From positions 1 to 64,000 of the forward strand of contig JAIRNF010000010.1 in NCBI GenBank assembly GCA_031258195.1: 64,000 nt of DNA, written 5' to 3'. Source of the stretch: Prevotellaceae bacterium (GTDB lineage: Bacteria; Bacteroidota; Bacteroidia; Bacteroidales; UBA932). Below, piece by piece: positions 36,485 to 43,245 of this stretch (its first letter is position 1; each line of letters opens with the position of its first letter). Below the pieces are notes generated by a model. It was given only the letters and a program-made list of their open reading frames with translations. It was not told where the DNA came from and made no database searches. A program made the translations under genes and the position numbers.

Positions 36485-36976
36485 ATGAATCAGTTTAAAA
36501 TAACAGTAAACGGAAACGAGTACTTCGTAAACGTTGAAGATATTCAAGAAAATTCGGCTCGGATAGAAGTTAACGGCTTATCATTTGAAGTTGGATTCGA
36601 AGATGCTGCAGGTATGTCGTATGCGGCGTCGGTTAGCCGGCCAAAGCAAGAAGCTGTGGCTGCCCCTGTTGCGGCGGCAAAACCAACGGCGCCGACTTCT
36701 AAGCCGGTAGCGGCTAAACCTGCCGCTGTTGCTAAACCCGCCGCGGCTGTTCCTACAAGTGGCGGATCGGCTATTGTATCTCCGCTACCCGGTGTAATTA
36801 TCGACATAAACGTTAGTGTTGGCGACGAAGTAAAATCCGGGCAAAAGGTCGTAGTTCTCGAAGCGATGAAAATGGAAAACAACATTAACGCTGATAAAGA
36901 CGGAAAGGTTGTTGCGATTAAAGTAAACAAGGGCGACTCCGTTCTTGAAGGAGACGATCTTATTATTATAGGATAA
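36485..36976 (+). CDS. Biotin carboxyl carrier protein of methylmalonyl-CoA decarboxylase (first copy)
   Basis: The 163-residue protein has a small N-terminal domain, a long flexible Ala/Pro/Lys linker (about residues 55-92) and a C-terminal biotinyl domain. The biotin attachment site is Lys129 in LEAMKMENN. It shuttles the carboxyl group between MmdA and the membrane beta subunit. The gene starts 7 bases after the OadG-tail gene. A hairpin terminator follows, separating it from the second set. Almost the same layout is repeated 1.3 kb downstream. Confidence 0.95.
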   Translation: MNQFKITVNGNEYFVNVEDIQENSARIEVNGLSFEVGFEDAAGMSYAASVSRPKQEAVAAPVAAAKPTAPTSKPVAAKPAAVAKPAAAVPTSGGSAIVSPLPGVIIDINVSVGDEVKSGQKVVVLEAMKMENNINADKDGKVVAIKVNKGDSVLEGDDLIIIG

Positions 36977-36986
36977 CGAAAATATG

Positions 36987-37022
36987 ATAAGAGAGAACCT
37001 AACGTCTTAGGCTCTCTCTTAT
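36987..37022 (+). terminator. Hairpin terminator after the first biotin carrier
   Basis: ATAAGAGAG (36987-36995) pairs with CTCTCTTAT (37014-37022), with CCTAA/TTAGG pairing inside. The tail (TTGTTGTGG) is only weakly T-rich, so readthrough into the next genes is possible. Confidence 0.7.
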
Positions 37023-37143
37023 TTGTTGTGGCTACAAACGATTACGATTATATCAATATTTTATATACTTTGCAACAATAATTATCTGTTTGGTGAAAAT
37101 TTATTCTGACTTTTTTAAAAATTTGTAGGCTACAAAGATTTTA

Positions 37144-37179
37144 GCGATAAAGAGAGGTTCTCTAATTCGAGATTATCGC
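37144..37179 (+). promoter_or_regulatory. Nested-stem element upstream of the LTD-OadG gene
   Basis: An outer stem GCGATAA (37144-37150) / TTATCGC (37173-37179) encloses a perfect small hairpin, AGAGA (37151-37155) GGT TCTCT (37159-37163). It is in the 329-base gap 36977-37305. This could be a structured leader or a decayed terminator; no known RNA family is recognised. Confidence 0.3.
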
Positions 37180-37252
37180 TATTGTATTATTTAATAATAA
37201 GTATTCTTTGTATTTGAAAGCCGGCATTGTGATCGAATTTTAATCGTCGAGA

Positions 37253-37274
37253 GTTTTACATATAAATGTAAAAC
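37253..37274 (+). promoter_or_regulatory. Inverted repeat upstream of the LTD-OadG gene
   Basis: GTTTTACAT (37253-37261) and ATGTAAAAC (37266-37274) form a perfect 9-bp inverted repeat with a four-base loop, 31 bases before the ATG. It could be an operator or an mRNA hairpin. No T-run follows. Confidence 0.35.
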
Positions 37275-37305
37275 GTAGTGATAATCGATATACTTAATTT
37301 ATAAA

Positions 37306-38259
37306 ATGAAAAAAATACTAATATTTATTTTTTCAGCGGGATTTTTGTTGTTATCGAATATCGGTTTCGCGCAAAATGCGTCCGATCTTCGTATTAATGA
37401 GGTCTTGGTGACGAATATCAACGATTTTCAGGATGATTTCGGACAACAAGAGGCTTGGGTCGAAATTTTCAATACTTCGTATGGGACGGTCAATATAGGA
37501 GGATGTTATCTTACTGATGACATAAGTAATCCGACTAAATATTTCATCCCCAAAGGAGACGTGCTTACACAAATAAAACCTCGTCAGCATATCCTTTTTT
37601 GGGTTGATGATTTAGGCTTTAGAGGAACATTTCATGTAAACTTTAAGTTTGATCCTACTAAAGAAAATTTTATCGCGCTATTTGATTCTAACGGTCGTAC
37701 TCTAATCGATAGTCTAACTATTCCCGTACTTGCTCCAAATGTTTCTTTTGGTCTTCCGGAAGATGGAATACGTTTTATTAGAGAGAAAGATGCAAATGGG
37801 CAAAAGGTAACCGTTGATTTAGCGACTGCGTTACCAAATACAACTCCTAGCACAAACAACCATCTAAAAGATCAGGATTCGGCAAATCAACGACTTATAA
37901 GTAACGACCCTACCGGATTAGGCATGGCCGCCACCGCTATGATGGTAGTGTTTACCGTGCTTATTTTACTATATGGTGTATTTAGATATACAGGGCATTA
38001 TAATGTGAAGAAGAGTAAGAAGAACGCGTTAAAAGCGCAAGGTCTTCCTACAAATAATGTTAAGGAAAGTACGGTTGTTCCGGGAGAAGGATCCGGAGAG
38101 CTATATGCGGCGATTGCTTATGCTCTTTATCTTTACCAAAATGAGATCCATGATGAAGAAAGCGCTATTCTTACTATTGATAAGGTAACTCGCGACTACT
38201 CGCCATGGAGTTCTAAGATTTATACATTACGTCAAACCCCCACAGTCAATAAAAAATAA
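37306..38259 (+). CDS. Lamin-tail-domain/OadG fusion, gamma-type subunit of the Na+-pumping decarboxylase
   Basis: The 317-residue protein has a signal peptide (MKKILIFIFSAGFLLLSNIGFAQ), then a lamin-tail (LTD) domain of about 130 residues (DLRINEVLVTN..., EAWVEIFNTSYGTVNIGGCYLTDD), a membrane segment (about 205-226, AATAMMVVFTVLILLYGVF), and the OadG-type cytoplasmic tail (YAAIAYALYLYQN ... PWSSKIYTLRQTP). This topology puts the LTD in the periplasm and the tail inside, where it can bind the carboxyltransferase. In OadG complexes the gamma subunit helps hold alpha and beta together. It is followed 9 bases later by the second biotin carrier. Confidence 0.9.
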   Translation: MKKILIFIFSAGFLLLSNIGFAQNASDLRINEVLVTNINDFQDDFGQQEAWVEIFNTSYGTVNIGGCYLTDDISNPTKYFIPKGDVLTQIKPRQHILFWVDDLGFRGTFHVNFKFDPTKENFIALFDSNGRTLIDSLTIPVLAPNVSFGLPEDGIRFIREKDANGQKVTVDLATALPNTTPSTNNHLKDQDSANQRLISNDPTGLGMAATAMMVVFTVLILLYGVFRYTGHYNVKKSKKNALKAQGLPTNNVKESTVVPGEGSGELYAAIAYALYLYQNEIHDEESAILTIDKVTRDYSPWSSKIYTLRQTPTVNKK

Positions 38260-38268
38260 GTAAGCGAT

Positions 38269-38736
38269 ATGAATAACGAGTTTAAAATAAAGATAAACGG
38301 CAACGAGTACAGTATCACTGTCGGCGATATTGATGGCGATATTGCTAAAGTAGAAGTTAACGGTATGCCTTACAGCGTGGAGGTTGAGGGCGAGCTTAAC
38401 AAGCCTGCCGCCCGTCCGAAAAAACCGACTATAAGCTCGACGGCGGCGGTAAATTCAACGGTTTCTAAGCCTTCTGTCCCTGTCGCGTCAGGAGTAAGCA
38501 GTCCCGCGGCATCATCCGCCGGATCTGGCGCGGTCAAATCGCCGCTTCCCGGCGTTATCCTTGAAGTTAGCGTAAAAGTTGGTGATGAGATAAAAGCGGG
38601 GCAAAAAGTTGTGGTGCTGGAAGCCATGAAGATGGAGAACAACATTAACTCCGATAGAGATGGTAAAGTAATTGAAATAAAGGTAGGTAAGGGAGACTCG
38701 GTTCTCGAAGGCGCGGACCTTATCGTAATAGGATGA
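38269..38736 (+). CDS. Biotin carboxyl carrier protein of methylmalonyl-CoA decarboxylase (second copy)
   Basis: The 155-residue protein has the same plan as the first copy: a small N-terminal domain (MNNEFKIKINGNEYSITVGD), a Ser/Pro/Ala linker and a biotinyl domain with Lys121 in LEAMKMENN. The C-terminal ~70 residues are nearly identical to the first copy, but the linkers differ. It lies 9 bases after LTD-OadG and 4 bases before oadB, so it is probably the carrier most tightly tied to the membrane pump. Confidence 0.95.
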   Translation: MNNEFKIKINGNEYSITVGDIDGDIAKVEVNGMPYSVEVEGELNKPAARPKKPTISSTAAVNSTVSKPSVPVASGVSSPAASSAGSGAVKSPLPGVILEVSVKVGDEIKAGQKVVVLEAMKMENNINSDRDGKVIEIKVGKGDSVLEGADLIVIG

Positions 38737-38740
38737 GCTT

Positions 38741-39922
38741 ATGAGATTTTTATCAGTTCAAGGAGAAAGTTTTTTTGAATTTTTAGGTGATAACCTAAAT
38801 ACGTTCCTATCGTACACGGCTTTTGCGCATTTTACGGTAGGTCATGTTGTTATGCTCCTCGTCGGTTTATTCTTTCTTTACCTTGGTATTAAGAAAGAGT
38901 TTGAACCGATGCTGCTTGTTCCGATAGGATTTGGTATTCTTATTGGAAATATTCCCTTTGATACGGCTGTCGGATTTCAGGTTGGTATTTACGAAGAGGG
39001 TTCGGTGCTTAATATTCTTTATCAGGGAGTTCGGCAAGGTTGGTACCCTCCGCTTATTTTCTTGGGTATTGGTGCCATGACCGATTTCTCCGCTCTTATT
39101 TCCAATCCTAAGCTTATGCTGATTGGTGCCGCGGCGCAATTTGGTATTTTTGGGGCGTATGTTTTAGCGTTACTATTAGGCTTCTCTCCAAACGAGGCGG
39201 GCGCTATCGGTATTATTGGAGGAGCGGACGGTCCTACGGCAATCTTCTTATCTTCTAAGCTAGCGCCTGACTTGATGGGAGCAATTGCTGTTTCGGCATA
39301 TTCTTACATGGCGTTGGTTCCTGTGATTCAGCCGCCAATTATGAGGTTGCTCACGACTAAGAAAGAGCGTGTGATAAGAATGAAACCTCCTCGCGTCGTT
39401 TCTAAAAACGAAAAGATACTATTCCCTATACTTGGTCTATTGATGACAACACTTATTGTGCCGTCGGGTCTTCCATTATTAGGTATGCTATTCTTTGGTA
39501 ATCTGCTTAAAGAGAGTGGAGTTACCCGTCGTTTGGCAGATACGGCTAGCGGACCGCTGATTGATGTTATTACTATTTTATTAGGTTTAACGGTAGGCGC
39601 TTCTACCCAGGCTACCAAGTTCTTAACCATGAAATCAATTGGTATATTCGGTCTTGGCGCGTTGTCGTTTATTATTGCAACGGCGGCGGGAGTTCTATTC
39701 GTTAAGTTCTTTAATATTTTTCTTAAGAAAGGTAGTAAGATCAACCCTCTTATCGGAAACTCGGGAGTATCGGCGGTGCCCGACTCCGCGCGCATATCTA
39801 ACCACGTAGGTTTAGAGTACGATAAAACAAACTATCTGCTTATGCACGCCATGGGACCCAACGTCGCGGGGGTTATCGGTAGTGCGGTCGCGGCAGGTAT
39901 TTTATTAGGATTCTTATCATAG
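38741..39922 (+). CDS. oadB: Na+-transporting decarboxylase beta subunit
   Basis: This integral membrane subunit removes CO2 from carboxybiotin and exports Na+ across the inner membrane. The 393-residue protein has multiple hydrophobic segments and the family core GAIGIIGGADGPTAIFLSSK, whose Asp corresponds to the Na+/proton-binding Asp of OadB, followed by VIQPPIMRLLTTKKERVIRM and the C-terminal NHVGLEYDKTNYLLMHAMGPN. It is the last gene of the decarboxylase cluster; a strong terminator follows. Confidence 0.97.
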   Translation: MRFLSVQGESFFEFLGDNLNTFLSYTAFAHFTVGHVVMLLVGLFFLYLGIKKEFEPMLLVPIGFGILIGNIPFDTAVGFQVGIYEEGSVLNILYQGVRQGWYPPLIFLGIGAMTDFSALISNPKLMLIGAAAQFGIFGAYVLALLLGFSPNEAGAIGIIGGADGPTAIFLSSKLAPDLMGAIAVSAYSYMALVPVIQPPIMRLLTTKKERVIRMKPPRVVSKNEKILFPILGLLMTTLIVPSGLPLLGMLFFGNLLKESGVTRRLADTASGPLIDVITILLGLTVGASTQATKFLTMKSIGIFGLGALSFIIATAAGVLFVKFFNIFLKKGSKINPLIGNSGVSAVPDSARISNHVGLEYDKTNYLLMHAMGPNVAGVIGSAVAAGILLGFLS

Positions 39923-39956
39923 TTGTGTAAAAGCGACTTTTTCATGGTTTTCGGTT

Positions 39957-39990
39957 GAGGGAGGAGCGGTGCCGCTCCTCCCTCTTTTTT
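39957..39990 (+). terminator. Terminator of the decarboxylase cluster
   Basis: A perfect 13-bp stem GAGGGAGGAGCGG (39957-39969) / CCGCTCCTCCCTC (39972-39984) followed by six Ts. Confidence 0.95.
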
Positions 39991-40060
39991 GTATCATAGG
40001 AACGAGGAATGGTCAGTATATAAGGCAATATCATATAGCTATAAATTTAGTGGTTTTCGT

Positions 40061-40068
40061 TACTTTTG
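40061..40068 (+). promoter_or_regulatory. -7 box ahead of the small membrane protein and cca
   Basis: TACTTTTG (TAnnTTTG), 31 bases before the ATG at 40099. Confidence 0.45.
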
Positions 40069-40098
40069 TAATCCGAAAGATTATTTATAGCAAACGGT

Positions 40099-40344
40099 AT
40101 GACATTTTTAAGCCTAGTCTTTGGGGTATTGGCGGGAGCTATGACGGGAGGGGTATTCGGTTTTTTAATAGGCTATATAGTAACAACGCATTGTCCCGGA
40201 TTGGTTCGTAAGCTCGCCGGAAGAGGTGGCGGAGGGTGGATAAGCCTCCGCGTACCGCTTACAAAGGCTTTAATATGTTTAGCGCTTATTTTTGTCGGCG
40301 CTGTTGCTGGTGGAATATTCGGAGCTATTGGAGTTAAATATTGA
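40099..40344 (+). CDS. Small glycine-rich two-pass membrane protein of unknown function
   Basis: The 81-residue protein has two hydrophobic stretches (FGVLAGAMTGGVFGFLIGYI and ALICLALIFVGAVAGGIFGAI) joined by a basic loop with GRGGGG. Repeated GxxxG/AxxxG spacing suggests tight helix packing in the membrane. No known family is recognised. It has its own promoter box and lies just ahead of cca; its stop is 43 bases before the cca ATG. Function unknown. Confidence 0.6.
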   Translation: MTFLSLVFGVLAGAMTGGVFGFLIGYIVTTHCPGLVRKLAGRGGGGWISLRVPLTKALICLALIFVGAVAGGIFGAIGVKY

Positions 40345-40387
40345 TAATTTGACAGCGAGCAAACAAAATAATGTTCGGTTCGACCTG

Positions 40388-41791
40388 ATGGAAAACCCAA
40401 AATTAGGGGAACTTTTTAACCGCCTTTCCGATGTTGTGGAAGAGTCGGGTGTACAAGCCTACCTTATCGGTGGTTACGTGCGCGATTATTTTTTGCGGCG
40501 TCCCTCAAAAGATATTGATGTAGTCGTTTTAGGCAGCGGAATTCGGCTGGCAGAGAAGTTTGGGAGTACTATAGGTGGTAAAGTTTCTGTATTTGCAAAC
40601 TTTGGGACGGCTATGCTGCGCTATGGCGATATCGAAGTGGAGTTTGTAGGCGCGCGTAGAGAGTCGTATAGCCGGGGTTCTCGTAAGCCCGTAGTTGAAG
40701 ATGGCACCTTGGAAGACGATCAGAATCGCCGTGATTTTACTATAAACGCTTTGGCGTTTAGCCTGAATAAAGATACGTTTGGAGAGCTCGTCGATCCCTT
40801 TGGTGGTTTGCAAGACCTAAAGCACGGACTTATCCGTACACCGTTGAATCCTGATATCACCTTTTCCGACGATCCGTTACGTATGTTTCGAGCCATACGC
40901 TTTGCATCGCAGCTAAAGTTTAAAATTACCGACGATACGTTCGAAGCCATAGGTCGAAACAAAGGTAGAATGGAGATTCTGTCTATGGAGCGAGTTAGCG
41001 AAGAGCTGCATAAAATGCTGCTGTCGCCTCAACCGTCGTTAGGATTTAAGCTGCTCGAAGAGTCGGGCTTGTTGGCTATAATATTCCCGCAGCTACAAGC
41101 CCTTAAAGGCGTTGATTCTATTGATGGTAAGCGGCATAAAGATAACTTCTACCATACGCTGGAGGTTGTGGATAACGTACGTAAGCAAAGCGACGACCTT
41201 TGGTTGCTGTGGGCTGCGTTGCTACACGATATTGCAAAACCTGCCTGTAAGCGTTACGATACACGGCTGGGGTGGACGTTTCATGGGCATGAATTTCTAG
41301 GTTCTAAAATGGTACCTGAGCTATTTAAACAGCTGAAGATGCCGTTAAACGAAAAGATGAAGTATGTACAAAAATTGGTGTTGCTGCATTTAAGACCAAT
41401 TGTCCTCTCGCAGGAAGAAGTTACCGATTCGGCAATTCGTCGTTTATTGTTTGATGCCGGCGATGAGCTAGAAGATCTTATGTTGTTGTGTGAAGCTGAT
41501 ATTACATCTAAGAACGAAAAGACGGTAAAGCGGCATTTAGCAAACTTCCGGCTAGCGCGTCAGAAGCTGAAAGAGATAGAAGAGAAAGATGCTATCCGTA
41601 ACTTTCAGCCTCCTATATCCGGCGAGCTGATTATGGAAACATACGGGCTACAACCTAGTAGAGAAGTCGGCTTAATAAAAGATGCCATAAAAGACGCTAT
41701 ACTCGATGGTGTTATCCGCATCGACTACGACGAGGCTTACCGTTTTATGGAACAGAAAGCGGAGGAGTTGGGGTTGAGTAAACGGCAATAA
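40388..41791 (+). CDS. cca: CCA tRNA nucleotidyltransferase with HD domain
   Basis: The enzyme adds or repairs the 3'-CCA end of tRNAs; it is needed here since at least the tRNA-Arg gene lacks an encoded CCA. Motifs: LIGGYVRDYFL, the KDIDVVVLG metal-binding DxD, RRDFTINALAF, DDPLRMFRAIRFASQL, and an HD domain at LLHDIAKP...FHGHEF. I use the ATG at 40388 (MENPKLGELF...), which fits the family start; an upstream ATG at 40292 overlaps the previous gene. The protein is then 467 residues. A palindromic repeat follows the stop. Confidence 0.92.
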   Translation: MENPKLGELFNRLSDVVEESGVQAYLIGGYVRDYFLRRPSKDIDVVVLGSGIRLAEKFGSTIGGKVSVFANFGTAMLRYGDIEVEFVGARRESYSRGSRKPVVEDGTLEDDQNRRDFTINALAFSLNKDTFGELVDPFGGLQDLKHGLIRTPLNPDITFSDDPLRMFRAIRFASQLKFKITDDTFEAIGRNKGRMEILSMERVSEELHKMLLSPQPSLGFKLLEESGLLAIIFPQLQALKGVDSIDGKRHKDNFYHTLEVVDNVRKQSDDLWLLWAALLHDIAKPACKRYDTRLGWTFHGHEFLGSKMVPELFKQLKMPLNEKMKYVQKLVLLHLRPIVLSQEEVTDSAIRRLLFDAGDELEDLMLLCEADITSKNEKTVKRHLANFRLARQKLKEIEEKDAIRNFQPPISGELIMETYGLQPSREVGLIKDAIKDAILDGVIRIDYDEAYRFMEQKAEELGLSKRQ

Positions 41792-41794
41792 TTT

Positions 41795-41865
41795 GCGTCA
41801 TTTCGAACGAAGTGAGAAATCCGTTGAAAATATAAGCGGATTTCTCACTTCGTTCGAAATGACGC
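41795..41865. repeat. REP-like palindromic element, perfect 29-bp arms
   Basis: Left arm 41795-41823 (starting GCGTCATTTCGAACGAAGTG) and right arm 41837-41865 are perfect inverse copies around a 13-base loop. It lies between the convergent cca and GNAT-like genes. Its core CATTTCGAmCGAAGkGAGAAATC recurs at 62250 and, degraded, at 47670 and 11320. It may serve as a two-way terminator. Confidence 0.9.
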
Positions 41866-41894
41866 GCCGGAGATATAGATAGTAAGCTACCACA

Positions 41895-43094
41895 CTACTG
41901 CTTCTTCTCTTTTCCCATACGTGGGTAACGCTTAAACTCGTGCTCTTGTTTATACTCATCAAATAGCAAGCGGTATGTGACATGAGTTTTGTGGATAGTG
42001 CCGCCTATTTGTTGCTGAAAACGCATCATAGCGGGGTTAAAGTCTCCTACCCAGGTTAGGTCGATATCTTTATATGGAAAGCCTTTAGTGAAGGCCAAAT
42101 CGGTAAACTTTGTAACCATAGCCCCTTCAACGCCGCGTCCACGGAATTCAGGGATAACGCCGAAAACAAGCCCGAGAATACGGTTGCATACTTTCTTGCG
42201 CTTTATTAAATACAGCATTTTTAGCAGGTGGAAAATATCCGACTTCCCGTTGAGGTAACGAATAGCTTGGTTAATTTCGGGTATCTGGATAAAAAAGCTG
42301 ATGGGCTCTTCTTTATGGTACATAAAGAAGATAAGCCTCTCGTCCATAATGGGCTTTATCTTCTTAACCATTTCCATAGCATGCTTTGGTGTCATCGGCG
42401 GAACGCTACTATGCTGCACCCATGCTTTATTGTAGATGTAGCAAAAATTTTCCGCCGCTTTTTTCAGATTCTTTTTAGAGATATATTCATATCTGTAATC
42501 GGGATTTCTAGAGATACGCTCTGCTTTCGATTTCAACGATTCTGACGAGTTATCCCAAGTAATAGGGCGAAGATACGAGTATTGATTAAAGTAGTTCTTA
42601 AATCCGTACGCCTCAAAAAAATCTTTATAGTAAGGCGCGTTGTAGTTCATACCATACGATGGCGGAACAAAACCGTCCACCAGCAAACCCCACCAGTTGT
42701 CGCGCTCGCCTAAGTTTATGGGACCGTCCATTGCTTCCATTCCGTTTTGTTTTAACCAATTCTTGCAGGCGTCAAACAGTATAAAAGCGGCTTCTATATC
42801 ATAAATACAGTCAAAAAAACCCATTCCGCCCGTCGGTTGGTCGTTATCATGTGAAGTTTGCGTGTTAATAAATGCGGCAACCCTTCCTACAATTTCGCTC
42901 TTATCATTACGTAGCAACCAGCGTATGGCTTTTCCGCTTGCTAGAAATTTATTTTTTCTGGGATTAAATATCTTTTTAATATCAGAATCTAACGGTCTGA
43001 TAAAGTTGGGGTCATTTTTATAGAGTTTAGTCGGAAAGCTTAAAAAATCTTTCTCCGCTTTTTTTGAATCAACAATCTGAAGAGAGTATGGCAT
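41895..43094 (-). CDS. GNAT-superfamily acyltransferase-like protein
   Basis: The 399-residue protein is of a type common in Bacteroidota. Features: SLQIVDSKKAEKDFLSFPTKLYKNDPNF at the start, an RVAAFIN...GGMGFFDC segment, and NLGERDNWWGLLVDGF. The second half has GLVFGVIPEFRGRGVEGAMV, which resembles the acyl-CoA-binding R/Q-x-x-G-x-G/A loop of GNAT proteins. The substrate is unknown. It is transcribed from its own upstream region (43095-43245), convergent with cca. Confidence 0.8.
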   Translation of the reverse strand: MPYSLQIVDSKKAEKDFLSFPTKLYKNDPNFIRPLDSDIKKIFNPRKNKFLASGKAIRWLLRNDKSEIVGRVAAFINTQTSHDNDQPTGGMGFFDCIYDIEAAFILFDACKNWLKQNGMEAMDGPINLGERDNWWGLLVDGFVPPSYGMNYNAPYYKDFFEAYGFKNYFNQYSYLRPITWDNSSESLKSKAERISRNPDYRYEYISKKNLKKAAENFCYIYNKAWVQHSSVPPMTPKHAMEMVKKIKPIMDERLIFFMYHKEEPISFFIQIPEINQAIRYLNGKSDIFHLLKMLYLIKRKKVCNRILGLVFGVIPEFRGRGVEGAMVTKFTDLAFTKGFPYKDIDLTWVGDFNPAMMRFQQQIGGTIHKTHVTYRLLFDEYKQEHEFKRYPRMGKEKKQ

Positions 43095-43217
43095 ATGGTG
43101 TACTTTATGGTTGTAAAGTTACAAATTTTGAACGATGCCAGCCCGTTTTTAATGAAAAGAATAGCCGCATTTAAAAACGGGTTAAAGTGATGTGAATGCA
43201 GACATTACATTATTTAC

Positions 43218-43225
43218 TATCTTTG
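43218..43225 (+). promoter_or_regulatory. -7 box of the DUF3352 gene
   Basis: TATCTTTG (TAnnTTTG), 21 bases before the ATG at 43246; it also lies in the divergent gap with the GNAT-like gene. Confidence 0.45.
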
Positions 43226-43245
43226 AACGCGCATAGTGTGAAATA

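Noticed and set aside
37144..37179. A tRNA-like cloverleaf
   Set aside because: The stems lack the T-loop TTC and anticodon-arm geometry.
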